Source: Gentiana macrophylla
Lineage: Eukaryota; Streptophyta; Magnoliopsida; Gentianales; Gentianaceae
DNA length: 64,000 nt
Assembly: GCA_026214975.1 (NCBI GenBank)
Contig: JAOBSW010000397.1
Coordinates: 1-64,000, forward strand
Direction: 5' to 3'
Shown here: positions 22,363-34,618 of the stretch, in pieces
How positions within the stretch are numbered: the first letter of the stretch is position 1
Layout: every line of letters starts with the position of its first letter
Notes under the pieces: generated by a model
Database searches by the model: none
What the model saw: the letters and a program-made list of their open reading frames with translations, nothing else
Told to the model about the DNA's origin: nothing
Made by a program: the position numbers and the translations under genes

Positions 22363-22686
22363 AGATCATTTATTTAGGCGTCATCCTATCGTATTTAATG
22401 ATCACTCTTAGTTTATTTAAGCGTCATCTTATTGTTATCTCAATGTATCATTACTCTTTGTTTTTATGTTTGTAAGCCCTGTATGTAAGCCAACGTTACT
22501 CTTTTTTCTTGTGTGTAAGCCCCGTAACTGTTAGTTTTACAGAGGTAGTGTAATACAAGACAAACTTGATTCCGATTAATAACTGAATACAATCATTACT
22601 ACAATCCATTAATAAAATACTATAATCTATTAATACGTTACACAATAACGATCCATTCTAATATCACCATAACAAAAACAATGACT
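22363..22686. other. Spacer between the convergent B3 and transposase genes
   Basis: AT-rich non-coding sequence with no open frame of note. It must hold both 3' untranslated regions and both polyadenylation sites. No hairpin or repeat was recognised. Confidence 0.5.
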
Positions 22687-25378
22687 TCCTACCGTATTGC
22701 GTGCAACCTGGCTCTCATATGTCCTGGATGTTTGCAAGATTTACTACATACATTCTGATGGCCTGGACGTTCCCATTCAGAAGGGATTCTAGTGGTATTA
22801 ATTCTACCTCTTCTTGGAGCTCCACTGGCATCAGGCGCATATCTCATATTAGGCACTCCGACTTTCATGTTTCTTACCGCCTCCGAACATCCAATCCTCC
22901 TGTTAGAATCGGATATATGCTACCCATGTAAATCTCCTTGAAACATTCAAATTTATAATACCGTGAACGAGTTCGGGTGGACTAATTCTGCGTGTTGCTG
23001 CGGCTGTTATAGCATGCGTACATTGTATTTCCATTTTCTCAAAATAACCACAATAACACTTCCTCTCTCGTAGATTTATCACCACATGAAGCAAGTTATT
23101 TCCATGAACCTCAAACTCGTCGGGGTTAATAGGATTAACCCTGAACTTCTTTCTAGCAGTAATATTCGAAGCCACTATTGTATCGATCTCCGGTGCTAAC
23201 ACAGTCGCACAATGGCGTATACGTCATCTATCATTATACCAACTCTGCGTTGTAGCTCTAATGAATTCCAAGAGGCTAGAGCAGGCCAACGACGAGCTCC
23301 TCTAATCGCATAGTTGAAACTTTCAGCAGAATTGCTTGTCATTAAGGCGTATCTTTCCGGGGAAATTTGACACGCCCACCATTCAACACCTATTTCTTCT
23401 AGTTTTAGATATGCGCCAAGACATTGTGCCTTGATCAGGGCATACTTTCGGAGAAATTCGGCCTCCAAGAATGCATAGGCTGTTTGATAGAATGTGTCTT
23501 CACAAAAACCGTAATCCTTCCATTTTTTTGTTAGATTGCCCTTTAAATGATGATAGCAAACACCGTGATATGCATTGGGAAATACCTGACCAACTGCATT
23601 TCTAATAGCCTTGTGTTGTCAGATATAAAGCTCAAATTTTCAGCATGGATACCTCCAATGGCCACCCTCAATTATCTCATGAAATACCCCCATGAATCGT
23701 TGCATTCTTTTTCAGCAATACCGAAGGCTACGAGGAATAGGTGGTCACCGACATCTACAGCAACAAGAATAAATAGTTGCCCTGAGAAACGGGTTTTTAG
23801 ATGAGTGACGTCCATACACAAAATAGGTCGACAATACTTGAACCCACGACGACTTGCTCCCAAAGCCATGAAACAACTACCGAACCTTCCCAGATTATCA
23901 AGCTGAAAGTCAACATAGGTCCCTTCATTGGCCTCACGCACCATCCACAGGTACGAGGGTATCGCATTGTAACACTCCGTCGGTGAACCTCTAACCAAAG
24001 ATTCTCATCATCTCGTGAGCTCGGTATGCTTGGTCATAAGTCAACTGCATAATCGTAAGTTGTGAGCATGTCCTCCATAATATGTCCGGGTTTATAATCA
24101 TTGCCGAGTTCTTCCATTTTCTCGACTTAGCAGACTCGCAATAACAATAGGTGTTGCTTGTCGATTGTCATTATCCGCGATTCGAGTGGCACAAGTATGC
24201 ACATCATTCAACGTTGTGATCTCAAATGTATGTGAGACATTTGAATTGTCTTCACTCTTTTTTCGCCTTACATGCCATTTGCATGTATCGTTTAGACATG
24301 TGTAATACAGAAACGTGTGTCCGACCTACCCAAGCTCATCGAAAATTATTGGCAACCGATACGATTTTATTTTCAAATTAAAATCTTCTTTCGAATCATA
24401 TTTCTTCCCAATGAATAATTCGTTCACGTCATTCATATGTAACGCCGGTAGATAGATTCGCGGTAAATCATCATCTTCAAATGTGGGAATCCTCCATGAA
24501 TAATCTTCTCGGACACTTACCCTAGCATTGGCACCGATTATTGTTGTCATCCCCGCCCGCTTGATCGGTTTGAATACGAGGTGCAAACGGAGAAGCCAAA
24601 ACCGAAAGGATCGATCCACCAAACAAATTATATGGTCGTTGGATAGGTTGAGCACGATCGCTTGAAGGTTGGTTAGGAGGATATTGAAACGGATTATGTG
24701 ATTGGCTATTTATAACATTATAACTTGGAGGACCAAATTCAAATCGAGCAAAGTGTATTCACCAACCATTTCAACATGAACATGACTACTTGAAGGTTGA
24801 TTTGAAAGATTATGACTTGGTCATTGGTTGATATCAAACTCGTTGGTCCAAGCTTCACCAAGCCTTTGTGTAGAAACATGGTTTTCAAACCCACTACATC
24901 CATATCATGTTGCTCGAATGGATTAAAATTTATATCTGTAGCAAGTTCTTGTACCGGAGAAGCGGAAATTACCAAGACTATAATGCGAATTATTGTTATC
25001 ATCCGGGCATTGCAATCTTGATTTAAATCAATGTCATCATCCTCAAATATCGCTTCATTGTTTGCCTCCACTGGTGTAGCATTCACGCAAAAATTACATT
25101 TTTACCGTCGAGGCCGCTTCGATGTAACCATTTAGTGTCTCGTCGTCTAAGATATCATCAGGTGGTATATTCCCCACACTAGCATAAGTAAACAAAGCTT
25201 TTACACCGAGCTTTGAATCAGACCGATCAATACCAAGCCTCACATGCAATTTATCCAACAACGCATTCAATCTTATGTTCTTTCGGACAAATAATGAGAA
25301 CATCGATCCATTTACATGATTCCACCGGTTATAGAGAGGATCGTACGTAAATTCTCCGTTGAACGAGACAACAATCAT
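22687..25378 (-). pseudogene. MURA-type Mutator transposase, frame-broken
   Basis: In translation order the minus strand shows: an N-terminal segment (25378-25094) with TYDPLYNRWNHV and PPDDILDDETLNGYI; a segment at 24440-24330 with MNDVNELFIGKKYDSKEDF, as at the start of the MuDR domain; the MULE catalytic domain (23998-23672) with YCRPILCMDVTHLKTRF, whose Asp (codon 23810-23812) fits the first catalytic acid; a segment with YALMTSNSAESFNYAIRGAR (23468-23196); and a SWIM zinc finger KCYCGYFEKMEIQCTHAI (C-x-C-x9-C-x-H, about 23060-23005). A zinc-knuckle-like CSKSCKHPGHMRA tail lies near 22700. Frame changes and stops separate these blocks, so this copy should not make a working transposase. 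Confidence 0.85.
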
Positions 25379-26240
25379 AGTGTTGCGATTATCTGTTTTT
25401 TTTTAAAAACAAATCAAGTCATTATTAAATCATTCAATATCAACTTAGATAACAACTTAAAATGCATTATAGACATTCAATATAGTAATTCAAAACCCTA
25501 CCTAAGCAAATTTATCACAAATAGAAAACAAAACATACTTACACTAAACCCTACTAATTAAACCCCAACAAGGAAACAAAGACTATTTTCCCCTTTTAAG
25601 ATGTTTCAAACAAGGAAACAATGACTTTTAACACTTTAAACTCTTTCACTCTAAGTTTAAGTGTGATCAATATTTTCAATAACAATGGTCTCTGAAACAA
25701 AGCCATTTTCAGTACCATTTTGGGTAGGAACATCACCTTTATGCACGATCAAACCATCAATATGGACAATTACATTACTACCAACAACAAATTTCCCAAC
25801 TTCTCAAAACTACAATACCAAAGTTTACTACAATCAAACAATACCAAAGACTTAAACACACTACTTAGATGTATAAATATTACATAAACAACCTACTTAA
25901 AACACACATTTCGGTTAAATACATATCATTACTACAATATAAATAATATAATCACTACTTAAAACACACATTTTAATAAATACATATCATTACTACAATA
26001 TAAATAACATAATCACCACTTAAAACACACATTTCGGTTAAATACATATCATTACTTACACTAAACCCTAGTAATTAAACCCTAAACTATAACACTAAGA
26101 AAAGACTTAAACACACTACTTAAATGTATAAACATTACATAAACAACCTACTAAAAACACACATTTCGTTTAAGTACATTTCATTACTAGCATAGATAAC
26201 ATAATCACATTGAGCACTTGAATTAAGACAAATTACATAG
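25379..26240 (-). promoter_or_regulatory. 5' region of the transposase gene, with inverted leader module
   Basis: AT-rich, non-coding. 25660-25770 is an inverted copy of the left-side leader module (CATTTTGGGTAGGAACATCA). Between 25850 and 26200 a unit containing AAACACACATTTCGGTTAAATACATATCATTACT recurs several times with changes. (The key part is ACACACATTTCGG followed by ACATATCATTAC.). Confidence 0.6.
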
Positions 26241-26399
26241 CAAAAACTTACCCATTTGAACACTTGAATGATGAAGAAATGGACTTGAAAGATGAAGAAG
26301 TGGTTAGAAAATTTATATTAGCATGAAAGACTCTGAAGGAATGAGAAAATTAGCCCGTTAATGTGGTGTATATTGAACAAGTACCCTTATAACAACATT

Positions 26400-26727
26400 A
26401 ATTGTCATCTACCACTTTCAAACGTAGATAATAGCTATTTAAACGTAGAAAAAAGACGCTAAACGCAGAAAACGTTCTACCCTACGTTTAAGCGTGAAAA
26501 ATAGTACATTTATCAGAATCTCCTAATTTATTGAAATACTCACGTTTAAACGTTGGTTCTTTACGTTGTATTATAAGATCCTTATGCTTAAACGCGTAAA
26601 CCCACGTTCTGTGTATGAGGTTGTGTCGAGAGATATATGAATTCTTACGCTTATCGATTTTTCATATCGTAAAGCGATACGACCGATTCATGCTCAAAAA
26701 TCGACACAACCGATTTTTTGATTTCTG
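26400..26727 (-). repeat. Right terminal inverted repeat
   Basis: This is the inverted counterpart of 17086-17400. The inverted TATTTCAATAAATTAGGA block at 26521-26541 and the ACACAACC end at 26703-26711 are at the same distances from the end as their partners. Its palindromes are more decayed (CACGTTTAAACGTTGG, CTACGTTTAAGCGTGA) than those on the left, mostly by C/T changes. Confidence 0.85.
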
Positions 26728-26915
26728 TTCCATCCCACATGCCCAAAACGCAGTACAATAAACACGAATAATACTTTCTTACCCAAATCCCTTTTATATT
26801 TAAACAATCTGTACTGTCTCTAGCAGGAGTATTGAGGAGTCGGTTTCTTTCTAGGGAAAATTCCTTCTCCTCCTTTAATTTATTTTCCCCATTGAAACCG
26901 GTGCTTTGATTAGCA

Positions 26916-29189
26916 ATGTCGAAGAAGAAGGCCACGATGACTCTCAAGGACTTTCATGGCGGCTCCATTCCTTCCGATCTTCCACTTCCTTCTGCTCCTG
27001 GCGTGTTAGTTTCTAATTCTATTTTACCATCTGGATTCGAGGCTTGTTGCATTTCGTGGATTCTAAATGTTGTTCTTGTGTCTAAATTTCATTAGAACTT
27101 TGTTCATTTTTCGTGCTTATGGATGAATAATTATAGGGTTTTTATTTATTTATTTATTTGGTCATTTTAGAGGAATTTGCTGCTGCTTGGTTTTTTCATT
27201 TCAGATTCGGGTTGACATAGATTAATTGAATCAACTTTACTCTTTTTAGCAGCATAAGTAGGTTAGATCTAATCCCTTTCTTCCTTCCTGCCTACCTTTT
27301 TCTTGGAGAGATTGGACAAAGAGATTTGCTTTCTGGATAATGTCTCTCAAGTTTCAAACTCTTGGAAGTTAAAATTAAGCTCCAATTTGAAGTGTTATTT
27401 TTTTGGTGTGTGCGTGGTTAGGGGGGATAAATAATCACTTGTATCTATCTATGGAGATCAATTTACTCATCATGGTTTTGTCGATGTGTAAGTCCTGAAC
27501 TTTTGTGTGAATTTTATTTCCTTTGTGTCGTTTTTACAAAATTGTGTGTCTGAATTTTAATTTAAATGACCATTTGGATATGCATATACTGATAAAAACA
27601 TCTGTTTTCACAGAATTAAAGTGCCATCAGAACGCAATAATAATGATCGTCACACATCGTGGGGAAACCCAACGGGAAGGTCTGACCATCGTTTTGCGCC
27701 CTGGGTCAGCTGGGACATTAAGGAGCTTTGATGAAAGTTCTCCATTTTTGAACCATAATAGTCACATAGGCAGGAATTTTGATGAGGATGAACGGAAACC
27801 TTTGGATGGCATTTCAGGCCCCCGTCGAATTGTCAGTGATGATAGCTTTCATGGATCTGCAAGTCGTGTTGTGGAACCTAAACTGGATTATTCTGGCTCT
27901 GGAAAGTCGACTAGTCAACTGGCTTCTACAGGAACTACTAATCATACTGTGAGATTTGTGGATGTTAACAGTAGTGTAACGGCCTCTGTGGGCTTTTCTG
28001 GGAGCAGTGGAGTAGGCTTGAATCATCAGAACACGGGTCGACCAACAGGAGAGATGGTATCTGGTTCTTCTCCAAATGCATGGGGGCTGAGGAAAGAGGC
28101 AGCTGTCTTGAAGGAAGCATCCCCTGCTTTGTCATCTGGTATGGATGCTGCAGTGAAATTAGCCCATGCCAGTGCTCTTGAGAAGGTCTCTTCTGGTAGA
28201 TGGCATTCCAAGCAGCCTAGTACTTCTCACCCAGATGTCGAACTAACCCACCATTCAGAAGCTGCGAATGAACTCTACAACACGGAAAAAGTAGTGCACA
28301 ATAAGAATACTTATAGTACTCCGATTGTTGGGGAAGGAATGGATTTCCAGAATGTGACATTCTCTAAGCAGAGGGAGGGGAGCTTAAGTATTGATGATGG
28401 GATTCGTTATGGTGGAAACAATGCACCTGGCTGTGAGGGGACCAGACCCTCTGTGCATGTTGTGGCAAATGGAAGGACTGGTTCAGGTAGTTCCAATGGT
28501 CCTCAACTACCTCACCTTACTTTGCAATCTCGTGGATCTGAGTTGCAATCTGCACTGCCTTCTGATGCTTCTGAAAGGCCCAAGTTAAAGTTGCTTCCGC
28601 GATCCAAGCCTCTAGATACTGTGGAATTGCCTGTGGATTATAACCAGGTAAAGTCGGTTTCCTGTGAGGTTATGCATTTGAAGTTTTTTGAAGTAAATTT
28701 GTTTAGTTCACTTTCATATGCCTTTTTGGTTGTAGGGGTATCAAAATTCTCCGGTTCGTGCAGAAAATCTAAGTGTGTCGCATGGAAAAGATGATCTAAA
28801 AGCAGCATTTGTCGGATCGGAAATTGAGAACCCAATCATTGAGAGGCCAAAATTGAATCTGAAACCGCGGTCAGACCCTCTTGAGCATTTTGATGGCAAA
28901 AGGTATATTCAACTGTCAAAATGGCTTATGTTGTGATTACCTCGTCCCTTCTCTTTTTTCTTTTCCTTTCAAATATTATGCGTTACTAAAAAGTGTTGTC
29001 TTTTTTAATTTTATTTTTATTACCTGATTTTGTACATGTGTTGCAATTGGTGATAATTGGAGCAGGGTGAGATTTTTAAGAAACTATAGTGAATAACTGG
29101 AAGCGTTTGCATTACGCTTGAAGATCACTGCAAAGTGCTAGTGTATTTAGGACCTGTTAAAAACCAATAGTTAGTGACGCCTACCTCTT

Positions 29190-29272
<83 letters not shown>

Positions 29273-31827
29273 CCTGGAATCTGTTTGCCTTATTTAGGCT
29301 TTTCCTAAGGAATTAATTTCCTTTTGTGTGTTCAGACGGGGGTGTTAAGAAGAAAGAAATCAATGAAGGGGGTAAAGGGATCTTGGCATCTGAAAGAACA
29401 CCTAAGGCCGCTTTTGATTAGGGTTTCAGTTATTTTATTTTGAAAGAAAATTTATTGCTAGTTCCCTTTATGGTTAAAGGATTCCTTTCAAAGGGAAAAT
29501 GAGGAATACCCTCCTTGCTTCAATGAAAATAGAATCTGTCCTCTTTGGTTCTATTTTTTCTGGGAACTGTACCGTGAGCATCTTTTCAGGAGATTAGCTG
29601 AAGTTCTATTTGCCTCGAAGATTTAGGATTGGTTATACTTTCTCTATTTTGAATGTACTTTGTTGAGTTTTGGGATGAATAGTGGACAAACTTGCTGAAA
29701 GAAATATGGCAGCGACTTTGAAAAAAGAAAATTTGCATTAACTACGTTGTAGGAAGTGGACGTTAATTTTGAGTGACAATACCTTTCATGCCAATATAAC
29801 CTAGTTTAGCACGCCTAATTAAAAGCTTGTATGAATCGTCGGAGAAAAACATCTGAGTTGCGGAATCACAAGTTTTATAACCATGTGATGCGTCACATTG
29901 GTTCTTCGCTCTCTAATTATGTTTTTTTTTCGTCTTTTATTCTGTTTACTAAAACTGTAGTGAGAGGAGGCTGTACTAAGCTTTTGTTCTTGTTTGACCA
30001 TTTTTGTTTTTACACCTTTTAAACCAATTTTGGTTCCTTATAATGCTTGTGACCGTACAATGGGTTTTTTATTTGTTTGTTATCTTGTTTTTGTTATAAT
30101 TTATGTTTTCAGATTAGGGTACAATCTGTTTGGAAGCTGCTGTCAACTGATTGCAGTTCTAAATTTCAGGAGTATTTGCTGTCTAATAGAATACATAGTT
30201 TAATTAAATTATTGCAGTCAAGATGTTCAATTGTAGTTCAGAAATACAAGAGATATCCTTAATCTGGGCTAAATGCATTTCGGATAGATCATAGATGTAA
30301 TCTGGTCTCCTTTTCATCCCAAAGTTTGAAGTGTTTTTCTCTCCCCTCCAAATACACCCCCCTTTTGTTTTTTTTTTCTCTGTCCCTCTCGGGTTTGGTG
30401 TGGGGAGCCATACTGTCAAAAAGGTTCCATCTACTCACTTTGTAACTTGTGCTTTCTTAGTGAAACTTGGTTAAGGCTGAATGCGTTGCTTTTGATTTGC
30501 CACAGGAACACGTTGTTTGGTGGTGCTCGGCCAAGAGAATTGGTAATTTTATTTTCCTTTCATTTTGCCTTTTCTGATAGGATGAACATGTTCATTTTTA
30601 AACTGTTGGATCCCCTTTTCCTTGAGTGTAATAACTAGTTAAAAATATTTGCTAGAATCAAAGGATGACTTGGATTGTTCATGTTTACAAATGATGTCCG
30701 ATTATATTGTTATTCATTGAAGACCAGGTGATTGAAACCAATCTTACAAATACTATTGAGCTCAGTAACATACATTCCATTTACCTCAGATTTATCATAT
30801 TTTTTAATACCCAGGACTTTTCCTAGTGTAGTTAAGTATTGTCTAGTAGAATAGAATTGGAGGATTGGGAATTACCTACTTAATAGTTGTGGCCCACTTC
30901 GTCCTTCCATTCCCCTTGAACCTCCATTCCTAGTTGCCTCTTATATTCCTCATTGCAGATGCTTATGCATTGTTTTGTTGTCTTCATGTTTGCTAGAAGC
31001 TACTGCTTGGTCTCTATATCAACTATATTGTAGCATTGCACTATTTTCTTTGCATTGGTACGTTTCATGGTTGGGGTAGCTGTTGTTTTGACTTGTGCAT
31101 GATACGAATCCTAGGTTCTCAAGGAACGGGGCGTTGATAATACTTCTGCAATATATGAAGATTTGGGTCAACCTTCAAATCGGTATAAGTTTATTATTAT
31201 TTTTCCGCCATTTAAGTGTTTGTTATAACGGAGCTAGATGAATTAATCCTAGCCTGAAACCATTTGCTTGAGAGATATTATACTCCAATGTTGCCCCTAT
31301 TTTTGTAGGGTGAAACAGGATATTAATCTTAAAGGAGGAGAGAAAAGGTCTGTACTTGCTACTAGTGTTGAGCATACTGAGAAGCCAGATAATATTTCAA
31401 TTGAACAGCGGAAAGGAAAAACTACGATAAGAGAGATCACCACCGTTTAGAGTCTTCTGAGAAGACAATAGATGTTCAGAGGCGGAACTGGCGTGGTGGT
31501 GAGAACTGGAGGAACAAAAGAGAACCAGAGAAACAGCATAATAGTAACCCACAGCAGGTCCTGCAACAGGAGAAGAGACCGCCTTCACCCGAGACATGGC
31601 GACGCAAGCCTGTAGAGCAGCCGTCTCATCCAGCAGGTTCGTCTGGTGTGCGCCATGTGAAAGCTGCTTCTGCTGTTGAGCTCGCACAGGCTTTCTCGAG
31701 ATCAATCTCAGATCCTTCCATTGCAGATGGTGGTGGTGGTGGTGGACAAAGAGGCCTTCCAAACCGTCAAGTGCCCTTTTCACGGTTAATGGAACCTACT
31801 CCAAGGCCTCAAATTAATGGGTACTGA
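26916..31827 (+). pseudogene. eIF4B-like protein gene, six exons, two frame disruptions
   Basis: Exons fit at 26916-27004, 27614-28647, 28736-28902, 30506-30542, 31115-31182 and 31309-31827, all with GT-AG borders and matching phases. The protein starts MSKKKATMTLKDFHGGSIPS and contains HTSWGNPTGRSDHRF, two RPKL..LKPRS..L repeats, FGGARPRELVLKERGVD and a C-terminus ending PRPQINGY. The RPKLxLKPRSxP and FGxARPRExVLxERG motifs are shared with plant eIF4B-type translation initiation factors; the exact paralogue is uncertain. The frame shifts near 27700 (after HRFAP) and shifts back near 31430 (before RDHHRLESSEK), so the intervening 1 kb is read in another frame. Either the gene is dead or the sequence has two small errors. 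A 9.6-kb MULE ends 188 bp before the ATG. Confidence 0.65.
29193..29272. repeat. (AT)n microsatellite in intron 3 of the eIF4B-like gene
   Basis: About 40 uninterrupted AT units inside the 1.6-kb intron between 28902 and 30506. Confidence 0.95.
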
Positions 31828-32259
31828 GCGCCGCCTTTTTTATTTACAACTGATTGGGGAAAGTAGTAACCAACTCTCTTGGCATTGTGTCTTGAATAGA
31901 GAAAGAATGATGTTAGCATTGCGAAAACCCAATGCTAATCAATATACTCGTTTTATCGAGTTCATTGCTTTTCATTTTGTCCTGTTTTCAGGTCAATTGG
32001 TATCTTGAAAGAAAGGACTGTTCTCCCCCCTCTACTCAACCCTGGTTCTCTCCATCTTTAATTTGTAAAGGAAATAGGAGAGGAAACAGAAACAAAGGGG
32101 AAATGGGACTGTTTTTACTAATAATCAGATATTTTAGACAATGCCATTGTGAAGGGCATATTTGAAATTTGAATGTAACCATGTGACTGATGATACTTGT
32201 CCTTGTGTGTTGTTGTGCTTCCATAGCTGTTTGATTGAGAGCCATTTTACTTGGTATTC
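31828..32259. other. 3' flank of the eIF4B-like gene
   Basis: Presumed 3' untranslated and intergenic sequence. No separate gene. A possible polyadenylation region is AT-rich, but no clear AATAAA could be chosen. Confidence 0.4.
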
Positions 32260-34280
32260 TGTTGCAATTATATCCCGAATTTGATCGTAATATTTCGTAT
32301 TCATAGGAGTAAATTCTTCAATTGGGAAGTATTTACTTTTTCCTTTTCTTTTTAGAAAAAAAGATTATTTAAAATTTATTTTTAAGGGAAAAATTTATGG
32401 TAATTAAGGGAGTTGGTGGAATTATTAACCATTAAATTAAAAACTACCACAATCCCCAAACTCCTCCCTACCTTGCTGTTCGAACTTCACGGAGAAATAG
32501 GAAAGAAGTGGAATCTTTCAAATTATATTTGATCAACCCGTTGAGTTTTCTGATAACTCATTGTGGTTGATTTTGTCGTATTTGGGTGTTGAGTTCGTAC
32601 ATGTGCATAGTGTAGATTCACGTCTATTTATGTTCAGGCATGTACCTTAACTTCTGAGGCGTGTGCCTGAGTCATGAAAAGAAACGAAATGCTAGTGAAA
32701 ATCAAGACTTGAGCATGGGGTCTAGGGGCGTGCGCCTGAGGAGTAATGTTGAAATAGAATGTTACAGGTTCTTCAGGCGTGCGCCTGAGGTGTAAAGGCA
32801 TGTGCCTGAGATATTAAAGTTTGTCAAAATGGTTTTGATTCTTCAGGAGAGCGCCTTATCACTTTTTCAGAAATGCTTGTTTATCACTAGTATTGAGCTG
32901 GTGTTTGTTGTATGCTTCCATGGTAGTATAGTAACTTCTATGGCAAAATCGAGGGTTAGATTTGTGGTGTCTTCAACACAACACTGTGCTTTGATCCTCT
33001 GCAGGAAGAGATACATGAACACGAGAAAACTAACGTTCAGATTCTATGTGATATTGTTATAAGCCAATATTATATGTGCAATGTGCTAAGTGGTTATGGA
33101 TAGGAAAGTTAGGTATGCGAGTAGTATTAGTCGATTCGAAAGCCTTTCTGTGAATGAATATATGTAGTTAGTTAATGATAAAAAGTGTATGAATCAATAT
33201 TGGACAATGATTAGGGAAGAATTAACTAGTTCGGTCGATTTACTTTCTTGAACGTGGATAGAACTTTGTTTTTGATTTGATAATCCGCGATTTCTTTATT
33301 TTTTCCGCTTTTATTTTGGTCAAATACCACAACTTTCATAATCTAGATTTTATAACTAAGTTTGCATATTATCAAACGTGTCCTTGTAGGATCGACCTTG
33401 CTCACGAATTGTGCTGTACTACGGCTGACCTAATCCGCATGCTAGTGTAGTTGTGATTTTTGTGATCAATCAGTTGGCTACTAACTATGGATACCTATAA
33501 CTTCGCCATCGTGGATGATGAAGACATTGTGAACTCATGGAAGAAGAGATAGTTAATGAAGATACCATGCATCCAAATTAGTAATTCGTGTTGGGACATT
33601 CTCGTCATTCTGTGCATGTGGTATATACTATGATATGGATATGATATGAACATTAGTAGTATACATGATGGTGATACATAACGGTATATGTGAAGACTAA
33701 GAACATAAAGCAAGATGTCTGGCAGCGATGCGTAATGGTACATATGAAGACTAAACTATGAAGTAGCATGTATGACAGCGGTGCATAATAGTACATGTGA
33801 CGAATAAATTATGTATGACGACAATACATGAAGATAAATAATTTGACAAGATGATATGTATGTATATGACATGTGAAAGATGATAGAATGACAAGACAAG
33901 ACGATGACAAATGGATATTAGCATGTTTCTTGCACATGATATGAAAGGATTTTTCTTTTTACTTTGATATGCTATGCGACTATCTGCAAACGGTTTCGCT
34001 AAACCGGCAAGGGAATTCATGTCATGTGTCTTAGCTATTGAAAAACATGGATTTCTCTTTTTGATCTTCTACACCTTACACAACATTTCACGAGTGCTCA
34101 CTCATTCTTTCTTGGTTGTGAAGATTTGCAGGAATTTAAGGGAGAAACCAAAGTACACGATGATCAGCAATAGGATGGATACATTGCAGTGTAGTGATGT
34201 CTAAGATAATAGTTGTTCTTCTAAGAAAATGATAGTCGTTGTTCTTCTAAAAAACAGCAGCAATAGCTTTTTGTTTGTTA
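32260..34280. mobile_element. LTR-like sequence with repeated CAGGCGTGCGCCTGAG palindromes
   Basis: It opens near TGTTGCAATTATATCCCGAA, which resembles the start of plant Tekay/Del-type gypsy LTRs. Between 32625 and 32860 the motif CAGGCGTGCGCCTGAG and variants (GGCGTGTGCCTGAG, GGCATGTGCCTGAG, GGGCGTGCGCCTGAG) appear five or six times. A GTGCTCACTCATTCTT block lies near 34095. No coding frame belongs to a known family. The similar design of the solo LTR at 41545-43865 supports an LTR, but the right end and a duplication were not found. Confidence 0.4.
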
Positions 34281-34290
34281 AGATCAAATG

Positions 34291-34618
34291 ATTACCGTTG
34301 TACTAAAACCAAATTGATGTTAGTAAAGCTGTTACTATATTTTCTTATACCACCCCCTATAAGCGCCACGGTTCGAACTCATGCAAAGCGGGGCGAGTGT
34401 TGAACCCCAACAATCTCCCCCCTCCCCCCCCCCCAACACCTGCTAGCCTCAACTACACAACATGCTGTTGCCGGGATTCGAACTCATGACCTCGCATCGC
34501 TTACCGTTGTACTAAAATCAATTAGTGTTAGTAAATGTGCTACTATATTTCCTTATACCACACCCTACAAGCGCCACGGTTCAAACCCCCATAGGTGGGC
34601 AAAGTGTTGAACCCCAAC
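34291..34618 (-). repeat. tRNA-derived SINE-like sequence between two related 110-bp direct repeats
   Basis: On the minus strand an A box TAGTACAACGG (34504-34514) fits TRGYNNARNGG, and about 20 nt further a B box AGTTCGAATCCC (34473-34484) fits GGTTCGANTCC. This is the internal RNA polymerase III promoter layout of tRNA-derived SINEs. The segments 34291-34406 and 34501-34618 are similar (TACTAAAA, TTAGTAAA, CTTATACCAC, AAGCGCCACGGTTC, GTTGAACCCCAACA), so two partial copies are in tandem. A poly-C run interrupts the first. Confidence 0.55.

Larger units (their letters stand above)
17086..26727. mobile_element. 9.6-kb Mutator-like element carrying DUF1985, B3 and MURA genes
   Basis: The ends are long inverted repeats. 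The outer GGTTGTGTCG block, the TCTGACACAACCTCATA-like block and the TATTTCAATAAATTAGGA block occur at matching distances from both ends. A perfect 9-bp duplication flanks the element. Inside are a rightward DUF1985-type gene, a rightward two-exon-boundary B3 gene and a leftward MURA-type transposase, so the transposase converges on the other two. Arrays of a palindrome built on ACGTTTAAACGT fill both inverted repeats and occur again upstream of the B3 gene. DUF1985 proteins are known passengers of plant MULEs such as Kaonashi-type elements, where a Ulp1 protease is usual. A B3 gene is not a standard part that I know of. Confidence 0.92.

Noticed and set aside
27814..28211. Minus-strand open frames opposite exon 2 of the eIF4B-like gene
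   Set aside because: They are mirror frames of a coding exon with no family match.
33974..34204. Open frame with ANGFAKPAREFMSC as a gene
   Set aside because: No known domain, and it lies in an LTR-like region.
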